Source of the DNA: Candidatus Bathyarchaeota archaeon
GTDB taxonomy: Archaea > Thermoproteota > Bathyarchaeia > RBG-16-48-13 > JAGMEO01
DNA: 46,433 bases
Reading direction: 5' to 3'
Assembly (NCBI GenBank): GCA_030602965.1
Contig: JAUVYS010000002.1
Coordinates: 1 to 46,433 of the forward strand
Positions 39,451 to 45,659 of the stretch are shown here, piece after piece (position 1 is the first letter of the stretch; each line of letters opens with the position of its first letter). The notes under the pieces were generated by a model, which was given only the letters and a program-made list of their open reading frames with translations, had not been told where the DNA came from and made no database searches. The position numbers were made by a program, and so were the translations under genes.

Positions 39451-39807
39451 ATGCCGATTCTTTTTGAAGAGCATGAGTTTCATACAATTGACATTTACGA
39501 GTTTCAATGGGGAGAATTAGTAACCTTAGAACAAGTAAAAAACGCTTTTGAAAATCAAGGTGGCGTAGTGATTGCTCATGAAGGCTATCCAGAATGGACT
39601 AAAGCCGTGATATTGAGTGAGGAAAACAGTCTTTCTTGGGCGGATGCAGAAGCAATAGCTAACGCTTTAGCTGTTAAGTACCCGGGTGGATTATGGACTT
39701 GGATGGTTCACAGCGATAAATTATATGGATACACTAAGAGCCTATGGACAATAAGCGGAGTCGCTATTGCAGGAGTCACAGGATTAGCTATAGGATTCAT
39801 GTTGTAA
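39451..39807 (+). CDS. Tag-bearing membrane protein, 118 aa
   Basis: Begins MPILFEEHEF, a variant of the shared tag. The middle is a small alpha/beta domain (QVKNAFENQGGVVIAHEGYPEWTKAVIL), and the C-terminus a hydrophobic helix (ISGVAIAGVTGLAIGFML). TAATG overlap with the next gene. Its separation from the other tagged genes suggests the tag marks a shared destination or partner. Confidence 0.65.
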   Translation: MPILFEEHEFHTIDIYEFQWGELVTLEQVKNAFENQGGVVIAHEGYPEWTKAVILSEENSLSWADAEAIANALAVKYPGGLWTWMVHSDKLYGYTKSLWTISGVAIAGVTGLAIGFML

Positions 39808-40304
39808 TGAACTTATTATTTGTTATAGGATCTCTTTTTGCTGGTCAATGGGTACTGAATCAAGTTTATAATATTGTTGAAAAGAACACTGTAAGTCTAC
39901 GCGCGCGTGAATATGCTGATTCATTAGGTTTACCTGTCTTAGATTTTGGTTGCGGGATTGATCCTAGAGGAGACTATAATGTAGATATAACTCATAGACC
40001 AGTAGCTTCTAATTTCACTTTAATACAATCTTTTGAAAAATCATATTTACCTTTTCCAGACAAGTTTTTTGGTTCAGCCTTATGTTTCCACGTTCTTGAA
40101 CACGTCAATGATCCTCAACATACACTAGATGAATTATCCAGAGTAGCGGAACGAGTCTTCGTTATAACCCCTCATCCTTTCTTCTGGAGAACATGGATTC
40201 ATGGAGGCCATAAATGGATATTTATCAACGGAGTCTGCTATAGAAACCCTTTACATTCAACAATAGAAGAATTAAACGATATACCGATCCTCTACCCTGA
40301 ATAA
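39807..40304 (+). CDS. Membrane-associated SAM-dependent methyltransferase, 165 aa
   Basis: The first 20 residues (MNLLFVIGSLFAGQWVLN) may anchor the protein. SAM motif I is VLDFGCGIDPRG, then FHVLEHVNDPQHTLDELSRV. A truncated Rossmann methyltransferase; the substrate is unknown. Coexpressed with the tagged protein upstream. Confidence 0.75.
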   Translation: MNLLFVIGSLFAGQWVLNQVYNIVEKNTVSLRAREYADSLGLPVLDFGCGIDPRGDYNVDITHRPVASNFTLIQSFEKSYLPFPDKFFGSALCFHVLEHVNDPQHTLDELSRVAERVFVITPHPFFWRTWIHGGHKWIFINGVCYRNPLHSTIEELNDIPILYPE

Positions 40305-40305
40305 A

Positions 40306-40470
40306 CTATATTTCTTCAACTGAATCTTTCTTCTTTTCGGGTTCTACAGTTACTTCTATTCCTGGAAACATTGAAGTTATTGCTTTTACAACGGTTTCTT
40401 TTGTCGGTAAAGTAACTTTCAAAGTTAAAGTTCTAGTTTCTTCCTCAACCTTTTTTTCTTCTTCACTCAT
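40306..40470 (-). CDS. Small hypothetical protein, 54 aa
   Basis: An acidic N-terminus, then strands and a helix (RTLTLKVTLPTKETVVKAITSMF), with an acidic tail. GGAGGTG lies upstream, and the ATG overlaps the upstream stop (ATGA). Not recognised. Confidence 0.55.
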   Translation of the reverse strand: MSEEEKKVEEETRTLTLKVTLPTKETVVKAITSMFPGIEVTVEPEKKKDSVEEI

Positions 40471-41051
40471 GAATTAATCACCTCCTTTGTCTTCTTACTT
40501 TTTCGGGGGAATTCCCATACAAAGTCGAAGATGTCTGGATTATCAACTTTTGTACCTTCAAATACTGCTAAGATAAGAGTGAGATTATTGTTCTGTTGTT
40601 TAATGAGTTTGTATCCTGTGAGTTTAGGACCATCTCTCAAAAGGTTGCTTCTCGGGTTAATTTCACATTCTATGATATACATCATTTGACCATAAGCCAT
40701 CTTAACTAATTCAGCATAGGCATCCATGTTTCCAAGTTTTTTGTGTCTTTCAGCATTCTTCATTAAGTCAGAGTCTAATGAATCTAATGGTTCTTTTTGT
40801 TTGTATCGATCAGCTTTCGCATCAAACTGAGCTATACAAGCTATATCCGCATACATACGTACTTCTGCGAACGCTACTCTTGAATAACCAAAACCTAGTC
40901 CTCTGATTTCGCTTTGAGTCTTAACATCTAAGGGCATTTCTCTAACTACAGTTATGTTTAACCATTTGTCTCCTATCAACTCCTTGAGAAGTTTTTGACT
41001 AGCCATACGTATTAGGTTTTGATGTCCAGAAGATCCGCTACGACCACTCAT
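40467..41051 (-). CDS. Possible PD-(D/E)xK-like protein, 194 aa
   Basis: Residues about 70-165 show ADIACIAQFDAK and, later, YIIECEINPRSNLLRDGPKLTGYKLI. The D...ExE arrangement followed by a Lys-rich helix is suggestive of restriction-like nuclease folds. No sequence-specific family identified. C-terminus basic. First gene of a two-gene minus-strand unit. Confidence 0.5.
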   Translation of the reverse strand: MSGRSGSSGHQNLIRMASQKLLKELIGDKWLNITVVREMPLDVKTQSEIRGLGFGYSRVAFAEVRMYADIACIAQFDAKADRYKQKEPLDSLDSDLMKNAERHKKLGNMDAYAELVKMAYGQMMYIIECEINPRSNLLRDGPKLTGYKLIKQQNNNLTLILAVFEGTKVDNPDIFDFVWEFPRKSKKTKEVINS

Positions 41052-41095
41052 ATTATAATCATCTATGCTCTATGATTTTTAACGGTTCTCACAGC

Positions 41096-41377
41096 TTAAC
41101 CTTCACGTATATGCTCACGTAGTTTAATTTCAAATTTGCAGTATTTACAACTTATTTGTTCTGTTGTCCATAAAGAATTCCTAAATTTACGCATACTTAC
41201 GTATAGACTATGTATTCCTTTTGGACATAAGATATAACAAAAAAAAATGGCGGTTGGTTGAGAAATTAAAAAAAATCGTATGAAGGTGAAAAGTCTTGCC
41301 TTAAATTGTGATACTCGGATTCTCAACTTCAAGACTTTTAGTTTTAATCGTCGCTTGATCTTGTCCATCTGATTCAT
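41096..41377 (-). CDS. Small basic membrane-associated protein, 93 aa
   Basis: N-terminus very basic (KIKRRLKLKVLKLRIRVSQFKAR), then a hydrophobic stretch (FIRFFLISQPTAIFFCYILC), then CKYC. A positively charged membrane or nucleic-acid-associated protein. GTGAG upstream. Confidence 0.5.
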   Translation of the reverse strand: MNQMDKIKRRLKLKVLKLRIRVSQFKARLFTFIRFFLISQPTAIFFCYILCPKGIHSLYVSMRKFRNSLWTTEQISCKYCKFEIKLREHIREG

Positions 41378-41411
41378 GATCTTATCTCACGCGTATTTGA
41401 TTCTAGATCCA

Positions 41412-41582
41412 TCAGTTTTTAGCGAGACAAAAAGGACAGACATAACCACTCCAACCAGGTATAATATATGGAGTGTACGTTCTATGACCACACTTCAAAC
41501 AAAGAAATGGTCGGCCTGATGGGTTGAATTCTGAATTACCTAAACGATACTCCCTAACTTGCGTGGTGAGTACATACTTCAT
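41412..41582 (-). CDS. Zinc-ribbon protein, 56 aa
   Basis: CLKCG near residue 28 and CPFC near 49, a compact zinc ribbon with a polar N-terminal half (MKYVLTTQVREYRLG). Lies between the HTH gene and the basic protein. Probably a DNA- or protein-binding adaptor. Confidence 0.6.
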   Translation of the reverse strand: MKYVLTTQVREYRLGNSEFNPSGRPFLCLKCGHRTYTPYIIPGWSGYVCPFCLAKN

Positions 41583-41587
41583 CACAA

Positions 41588-41794
41588 TCATCTTCTTTTT
41601 TTCTTTTTTCGATATAAAACACTTCGATATTTACGTTTTACTCTATCGGATTCTCTTATTTTCGCTTTCACATTATCTCTTATCGAGTAAACAGTTGATG
41701 GTTTTATTTCTAGCTTATCCGCAAGAACCTTTACTGTCTTGTTTTGTAATCCGTCAAGAATTTCCTTTTGGCGTTTAGAGAGAAAATAAACCAT
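41588..41794 (-). CDS. Helix-turn-helix protein, 68 aa
   Basis: SKRQKEILDGLQNKTVKVLADKLEIKPSTVYSIRDNVKAKI is a classic tetrahelical/LuxR-type HTH (recognition helix about KPSTVYSIRDNV), with a very basic tail (YRKKKKRR). Likely a transcriptional regulator or DNA-binding accessory of the upstream nuclease-like protein. Confidence 0.75.
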   Translation of the reverse strand: MVYFLSKRQKEILDGLQNKTVKVLADKLEIKPSTVYSIRDNVKAKIRESDRVKRKYRSVLYRKKKKRR

Positions 41795-42150
41795 TATTCT
41801 ATCTCCTTAATTCGTTCTATTTTTAAGGGAATAACAATTTTTCCCTTGAAAAAGTCAGTAGCCATTATCCAAACTTCATTCACATATCTAAAAAGGTCAG
41901 GTATCACAACAATAAACTTAGTAATACCAATATCCATAGAAATATTTTGTTTCTGCCAATACTGTAACTTATCTACTGTTGGACTTAAAGATTCATACTC
42001 TACTCGCAGCACTTCATCATTTTTACTCATGAGTAAATCAGGTTTGAACTTAATCTTCATTATTCCCTTAACTTCTTCACGCTTGAATCCTTTTTCAGCC
42101 AGAATACGGCTGATCCGATCAATTATAGCATCATGTTCCTGTTTTGCCAT
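41794..42150 (-). CDS. Possible nuclease-like protein, 118 aa
   Basis: Residues about 15-70 contain KFKPDLLMSKNDEVLRVEYES, a PD...(D/E)x-like segment of restriction-like nucleases, though the Lys of the motif is not obvious. ATG at 42150 chosen (MAKQEHD); GTG at 42159 is open and closer to the predicted transcript start. It overlaps the HTH gene by one base. Might be a resolvase/nuclease with its regulator. Confidence 0.5.
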   Translation of the reverse strand: MAKQEHDAIIDRISRILAEKGFKREEVKGIMKIKFKPDLLMSKNDEVLRVEYESLSPTVDKLQYWQKQNISMDIGITKFIVVIPDLFRYVNEVWIMATDFFKGKIVIPLKIERIKEIE

Positions 42151-42183
42151 CTTAAACACAATTTTGCTATTATCTAGGTATAG

Positions 42184-42194
42184 CAAATATAAAC
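42184..42194 (-). promoter_or_regulatory. TATA box of 41794-42150
   Basis: GTTTATATTTG on the minus strand predicts a transcript start near 42164, a few bases before the GTG/ATG candidates. Leaderless or nearly so. Confidence 0.5.
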
Positions 42195-42382
42195 TTTACT
42201 ATACCCTATATGGCTATGCTATCTTAAGGGATGGAGATTAACTTACTATTTCTCAGTCAATAACCAGGACTAAACACCATTACTTTCCATCATTAAACAC
42301 TGTTTTTACCATACAAAAAATCATTGTCGAGAGAGTGTAGCCATAGTGTGAGAAGATTATCTACACCCTCCCTCCAAAATTA

Positions 42383-42454
42383 ACGTAGACCTGCTTCAGC
42401 TTTGTAAGCTGTTTCAGAGACCTGGCCTTTCCAAGGTCCACAACAGATCTACGT
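42383..42454. other. 72-nt inverted-repeat element, copy 1
   Basis: Arms ACGTAGACCTG (42383-42393) and CAGATCTACGT (42444-42454) pair at 10 of 11 positions. Inside are two hairpins: CAGCTT/AAGCTG (42397-42411) and GACCTGG/CCAAGGTC (42419-42438). The arms and internal CCAAGG recur at 45555-45617. Whether it acts as DNA or RNA is not known. Confidence 0.6.
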
Positions 42455-42511
42455 CCAGAGGTGATGTTCTTTGTCAGTCAACTCTGAGATTGTAAGTAAA
42501 ATAACGATATC

Positions 42512-42520
42512 ATATAAATT
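42512..42520 (+). promoter_or_regulatory. TATA box of parA
   Basis: ATATAAATT predicts a transcript start near 42541, exactly where the tandem repeats begin, so the repeats form the leader and the operator overlaps it. No ribosome binding site is evident. Confidence 0.5.
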
Positions 42521-42542
42521 TATTGGTTTAACTGTGAATAAA

Positions 42543-42613
42543 GGTTATAAGGTGTAAGTTATAAGGTGCAAGGTATACGTGATAAGGTATCAGGTGTAAG
42601 GTATACGTGATAA
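42543..42613 (+). repeat. Five tandem 14-15-bp repeats overlapping the parA start
   Basis: Units begin at 42543, 42558, 42572, 42586 and 42600: variants of GGTTATAAGGTGTAA and GGTATACGTGATAA. The last unit contains the GTG start codon of parA. Fits an autoregulatory operator or parS-like centromere bound by the RHH partner. Confidence 0.65.
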
Positions 42614-43362
42614 CTATAGCTGTTACTAACCAGAAAGGAGGAACAGGAAAAACGACGTGTTCAGTGAATTTGGCTGCTGCCCTTGCCTTAGCAGGAAAAA
42701 AAACTTTGCTTTTAGACCTTGATCCTCAAAGCCACTCAACAATCAGCCTTGGAATTGAAAAGAATAGTTTTACCGCGTCAATGTATGATGTTTTGATTGG
42801 GAATATAAGTTTACCTTCAACTCTCTTAAAGACTGAGATTAACGGATTGTTTGTTGGACCTGCTGACATAAATTTAGCTGGAGTCGAATTTGAATTTGTT
42901 ACACGGCCTAACAGAGAAAACGTTTTGAAGAATGTTCTAACAAAAATTATTGATATTGACGTTTGTATCTTGGACACTCCGCCAAACTTGGGACTGTTAA
43001 CAATCAACAGTTTATGTGCATCTGATTATTTGATAATTCCCATAAGTGTGGGTTTCCTTCCCCTTGAAGGACTTAAACGATTACTGGACGTGGTTGAATT
43101 AGTGAAGGAGAGACTAGGCGCAAAAACGAAACTTTTAGGAACTGTCATAACGTTCTATGATGAAAGAACCAGACTGAGTAAAGAAAGCACTGAGGAGATC
43201 CAGAGGTTCTTCAAAGAAAAATGCTTTAAAACTGTGATTCATAGATGCGTGAAAATCGCGGAGGCTCCATCTCACGGAGAAACAATCTTCACTTACGCTT
43301 CAAAAAGTCGATCAGCCAAAGAATTTAAAGAATTAGGAAAAGAGGTATTGAAATATGTCTAA
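42607..43362 (+). CDS. parA: ParA partition ATPase, 251 aa
   Basis: A deviant Walker A box with the signature lysine, NQKGGTGKTT (residues 8-17), then LLDLDPQSHST (Walker A') and CILDTPPNLG (Walker B region). Length and lack of an N-terminal HTH indicate the short, type Ib-like class, whose partner usually represses the operon. GTG start inside the repeat array. Drives segregation of the element, so a low-copy episomal state is likely. Confidence 0.92.
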   Translation: MITIAVTNQKGGTGKTTCSVNLAAALALAGKKTLLLDLDPQSHSTISLGIEKNSFTASMYDVLIGNISLPSTLLKTEINGLFVGPADINLAGVEFEFVTRPNRENVLKNVLTKIIDIDVCILDTPPNLGLLTINSLCASDYLIIPISVGFLPLEGLKRLLDVVELVKERLGAKTKLLGTVITFYDERTRLSKESTEEIQRFFKEKCFKTVIHRCVKIAEAPSHGETIFTYASKSRSAKEFKELGKEVLKYV

Positions 43363-43624
43363 AAAAGCGTTAGGTAAAGGAATAGGATCAGGGCTTGATT
43401 CTGTCATACGTCCGGATCGCCAGATTGGAGTCGAGCAAAAGCGTGACATGCGCGCGATTAAAACCGTTAATCCACGAATCACCGTGTACTCTCCCGTAGC
43501 AGCCTCCGTTCTCACCCACCTAAAAAATACACAGCCTAACTTCAGCAAAAGTAAAATAGCCTGTGAAATCTTAGAAGAAGGCTTAAAAAAGCATTATCCT
43601 GAAATATGGATAAAGTTTGAATAG
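43355..43624 (+). CDS. ParB-like RHH partner, 89 aa
   Basis: The N-terminus, MSKKALGKGIGSGLDSVI, resembles the KxxLGKGLxxL peptide by which ParB stimulates ParA. After a linker comes an RHH domain: strand RITVYSPV, helix AASVLTHLKNT, helix SKSKIACEILEEGLKKH. It lacks the canonical ParB/Noc HTH and CTPase domain. It overlaps parA by eight bases. Presumably binds the upstream repeats and links them to ParA. Confidence 0.75.
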   Translation: MSKKALGKGIGSGLDSVIRPDRQIGVEQKRDMRAIKTVNPRITVYSPVAASVLTHLKNTQPNFSKSKIACEILEEGLKKHYPEIWIKFE

Positions 43625-43692
43625 GTGAAACTAAATAGGAGCACTAAAAATATGGACTCGGACAGCGTTCATAAAACTTCAATGATCGATCT

Positions 43693-43878
43693 TCAAGATT
43701 CATTTTTTTTCAATTCCTCTACCTTTAATGCAATTTCTCTCATCTTTTTTAAAGACTCCAGTTGATATTCTACTTCTAGTTGGATTTTCTTTACTTGATA
43801 AAATATTATTCCAAGCCTAAAGCAAACTATTAATCCTCCTAAAAAAATCCCTAGTATAAAAACGAGTAATAAATTCAT
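43693..43878 (-). CDS. Single-span membrane coiled-coil protein, 61 aa
   Basis: A hydrophobic N-terminal helix (LLLVFILGIFLGGLIVCFRLGIIF), then a coiled coil (VKKIQLEVEYQLESLKKMREIALKVEEL). Resembles small phage Rz/accessory-like membrane proteins in layout only. Overlaps the upstream stop as ATGA. Confidence 0.55.
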   Translation of the reverse strand: MNLLLVFILGIFLGGLIVCFRLGIIFYQVKKIQLEVEYQLESLKKMREIALKVEELKKNES

Positions 43879-44000
43879 TTTTTATTCTCTCTTTGAAAAG
43901 AAGAAAGTATCACATCAATTATTTTCACAGTTAACTTGGGCTTTTCGATTATGAAGTATGCTGTAAGTCCAGCTAAGATTATTCTGTCAATCCTCTTCAT
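43875..44000 (-). CDS. Small protein, 41 aa
   Basis: Starts MKRIDRIILAGLTAYF, possibly membrane-associated, with a basic tail. Its ATG lies within the end of 43987-44331 and its stop overlaps the next start. Not recognised. Confidence 0.45.
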   Translation of the reverse strand: MKRIDRIILAGLTAYFIIEKPKLTVKIIDVILSSFQRENKK

Positions 44001-44331
44001 CAGTTCTCAACTTCTCTTTGTTAATCACTTCTACTTTATAGAGCCATCCATTACTGGTAATAGAAACTTTTTCATTCAACGAAACTATTGCATTTTGCCA
44101 TATATCAATATCACTGAAGCTGCTTCGATCTACAAACGGTCTTAAGTAAAGAGGCTTCCGAAATCCTATCTCTGTTATAAAAACATCAGCGATCTTCTTT
44201 GTTCCACGACCTGAATTAGCCCAATCTTTTCCTGTTTTTTTCCGCTTATTCTTTCGCCAAGTATAAACCATTCCGGTTTTAAGCAAAAACTCTCGTACTT
44301 GCTTAACTGAAAAAGAAATAACCAAATTCAT
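43987..44331 (-). CDS. Hypothetical basic protein, 114 aa
   Basis: Not recognised. Basic N-terminal half (TWRKNKRKKTGKDWANSGRG) and a beta-rich rest. AAGGAGGAA upstream; its ATG overlaps the stop of the +1 frame of the gene before it, which is why that frame deserves attention. Confidence 0.6.
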   Translation of the reverse strand: MNLVISFSVKQVREFLLKTGMVYTWRKNKRKKTGKDWANSGRGTKKIADVFITEIGFRKPLYLRPFVDRSSFSDIDIWQNAIVSLNEKVSITSNGWLYKVEVINKEKLRTDEED

Positions 44332-44394
44332 TCCTCCTTTACATTATGGGATCGATCATCCAGTTTTTTTGTACAAAAACAACAATAATTAGAA

Positions 44395-44580
44395 TTATCT
44401 GGAATTTTTTCGTCGTAAAATTCCAATAAATTTATCGATTATCTTATTAGTAAAGCTATATAGTTCATAATGTATTTTACAATAATACCATAACTCAACA
44501 CCTCTTTGGTCTTCAGTAGGCACAGAGATAGCTCCATACACTGATTCTCCACAGTTTTCAACACGACATTTTTTATTCAT
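44395..44580 (-). CDS. Cys-containing protein, 61 aa, possibly frameshifted
   Basis: As read it ends at 44395 after RRKNSR. Cys at MNKKCRVENC and later C-H pairs suggest a zinc-binding N-terminal half. In the +1 frame beyond the A6 run the sequence continues KIPDNSNYCCFCTKKLDD, nearly the same as ISDNSNYCAYCRKKLND in the upstream 44573-44749 protein, to a TGA at 44328-44330 that overlaps the next start. A shift at A6 would give an ~83-residue zinc protein. Confidence 0.55.
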   Translation of the reverse strand: MNKKCRVENCGESVYGAISVPTEDQRGVELWYYCKIHYELYSFTNKIIDKFIGILRRKNSR

Positions 44581-44749
44581 TTTTTTTCAATTCATCATTT
44601 AGTTTTTTTCTACAATACGCGCAATAATTAGAGTTATCTGAAATCTTTTCTCCACAGTAAGGACAAGGTATCAACGGTGTGAAATGTGCTTCGATTATTT
44701 GAGCTAGTGAAGGATTCTTATTTAATTTGGGTTTAAACTTTTTATTCAT
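44573..44749 (-). CDS. Zinc-ribbon protein, 58 aa
   Basis: A basic N-terminus (MNKKFKPKLNKNPSLAQII), then CPYCG and CAYCRKKLND: a full two-knuckle zinc ribbon. Its stop is followed within four bases by the next ATG. Homologous to the frameshifted end of the downstream gene. Confidence 0.65.
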   Translation of the reverse strand: MNKKFKPKLNKNPSLAQIIEAHFTPLIPCPYCGEKISDNSNYCAYCRKKLNDELKKNE

Positions 44750-44755
44750 ATTTAT

Positions 44756-44938
44756 TCATCCGACTGGAAGTTGTCTTTTAATAGGATGATCCTTTTTTTG
44801 TTCAATCACTTCCCCTTCAAACTCTATTTCACATCCCCAAGATAGAGCCTCATTTAGATCTCCTGCACAACTGGGAAAATCATTACATCCAGAACCTTCA
44901 CATCTAACGACTCCTGTAAACTTCCATACCTTCCTCAT
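44756..44938 (-). CDS. Hypothetical Cys-containing protein, 60 aa
   Basis: Starts MRKVWKFTGVVRCEGSGCNDFPSCAGDLNEALSWGCEIEFEGEV: four Cys residues in a small beta fold, possibly a zinc site. Not recognised; position between zinc-ribbon genes supports it. Confidence 0.55.
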   Translation of the reverse strand: MRKVWKFTGVVRCEGSGCNDFPSCAGDLNEALSWGCEIEFEGEVIEQKKDHPIKRQLPVG

Positions 44939-44958
44939 TTTTAATTCCTATTTGTTTA

Positions 44959-45168
44959 TTACTTTTCTGTGTCGTCTAGTTTCTTTTCTTTGGATAAAAT
45001 TAGATATACTACTGAGGCATAATCACGTAATGTTAAGGGCGTGACTGTTGGATGTCGAGAGAATGCTTCATTAAAAATGATGGGTATTGTAACTTCTGAT
45101 TTTATATCGCGCGCCCATTCAAGTAATGCCATTATACGTTCTTTTCTTATGTCAGCATAAGTAGGCAT
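44959..45168 (-). CDS. Hypothetical helical protein, 69 aa
   Basis: Not recognised. Two helices around PTVTPLTLRDYASVVYLIL; charged N-terminus (MPTYADIRKERIMALLEWARD). First reading frame after the RHH gene stop, in the same direction. Confidence 0.55.
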   Translation of the reverse strand: MPTYADIRKERIMALLEWARDIKSEVTIPIIFNEAFSRHPTVTPLTLRDYASVVYLILSKEKKLDDTEK

Positions 45169-45191
45169 AATTTCACTTCTAAATTAATGGA

Positions 45192-45362
45192 CTACTCCAC
45201 TCCTACAATTTCTCCTTGTTGTCTAGCCTGGAGATCTTCTAGTAATAGACGCATACCTGCTCGGATCGCTTCGGTTCTAGTTGCATAAGAGTCTTTTATT
45301 GCTTCATCAAATGATTCTACAAATTTTATAGGCAAAGTAATATGTATTTTCTTTCCATTCAT
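45192..45362 (-). CDS. RHH (CopG-like) repressor, 56 aa
   Basis: Starts MNGKKIHITLPIKFVESFDEAI: strand KKIHITLP, helix KFVESFDEAIKD, turn SYATRTEA, helix IRAGMRLLLEDL. A textbook RHH repressor. GAGGT precedes the ATG. Two tandem TTTTATGTATA repeats lie between its TATA box and start, likely its own operator. First gene of the 45.36-43.7 kb unit. Confidence 0.8.
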   Translation of the reverse strand: MNGKKIHITLPIKFVESFDEAIKDSYATRTEAIRAGMRLLLEDLQARQQGEIVGVE

Positions 45363-45374
45363 ATCATTACCTCT

Positions 45375-45403
45375 TTTTATGTATACTTTTATGTATATAA
45401 AAA
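45375..45403 (-). promoter_or_regulatory. Promoter and tandem operator of the RHH gene
   Basis: TTTTATGTATA is repeated at 45375-45385 and 45387-45397 (12-bp period), overlapping a TTTTTATATAC box. The transcript would start near 45372, so an RHH dimer pair on the repeats would block it. Confidence 0.55.
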
Positions 45404-45411
45404 GTTTTTGA

Positions 45412-45508
45412 TAGAGAAAGAGAATAAGAGAGGAAAAGACAGAGAAGGAGAGATAGGGAGAGAGAGGGAGAAGGAGAGAGAGAGGGAGAAGGAGAGAACA
45501 GAGAAAAA
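45412..45508 (+). repeat. Purine (GA) tract
   Basis: About 95 bases of almost uninterrupted purines, with an 18-nt spaced duplication of GAGGGAGAAGGAGAGA in 45464-45497. Could form triplex DNA or serve as an origin or packaging signal. It encodes no plausible protein. Confidence 0.6.
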
Positions 45509-45554
45509 TATAAATACTTATTTTATTACCCTAAGATCAAGCGCGTTTAGAAGT

Positions 45555-45617
45555 ACGTAGATCTGGGATATACGCCTATCTTCTAATCCAAGGACAGCTT
45601 GTTTTTCTCAGATCTAC
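45555..45617. other. Inverted-repeat element, copy 2
   Basis: ACGTAGATCTG (45555-45565) and CAGATCTAC (45609-45617) are exactly complementary over nine bases, and GTAC repeats extend the ends. It shares both arms and CCAAGG with the element at 42383-42454 but has a different interior. Confidence 0.6.
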
Positions 45618-45636
45618 TGTACCGTTTTTTAAGTAA

Positions 45637-45646
45637 TATTTAAAAA
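45637..45646 (+). promoter_or_regulatory. TATA box of the large RNA candidate
   Basis: TATTTAAAAA lies 23 bases before the first strong hairpin. The same box and spacing precede the second RNA candidate (46294). Confidence 0.5.
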
Positions 45647-45659
45647 GGATCTCCTTTAG

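Larger units (their letters stand above)
42187..42606. other. Non-coding control and origin-like region
   Basis: About 420 bp without a gene. It holds a GTGTAG/CTACAC hairpin (42335-42366), a 72-nt cloverleaf element (42383-42454), a TATA box (42512-42520) and five tandem 14-bp repeats (42543-42613). Structured repeats next to parA are typical of a centromere or replication origin, but no direct proof exists. Confidence 0.55.

Noticed and set aside
42383..42454. tRNA-like cloverleaf of about 72 nt
   Set aside because: The closing stem and two hairpins mimic the size of a tRNA, but no T-arm (TTCRANNC) or anticodon arm is found on either strand.
43652..43765. Small plus-strand ORF after the ParB-like gene
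   Set aside because: A 37-codon frame with a distant AGGAG, but most of it is antisense to 43693-43878 and rich in Phe/Ser from complement; likely a shadow.
45342..45560. 72-residue plus-strand ORF over the GA tract
   Set aside because: Its Glu/Arg/Lys runs are translation of the purine tract and it overlaps the RHH promoter and start; no ribosome binding site.
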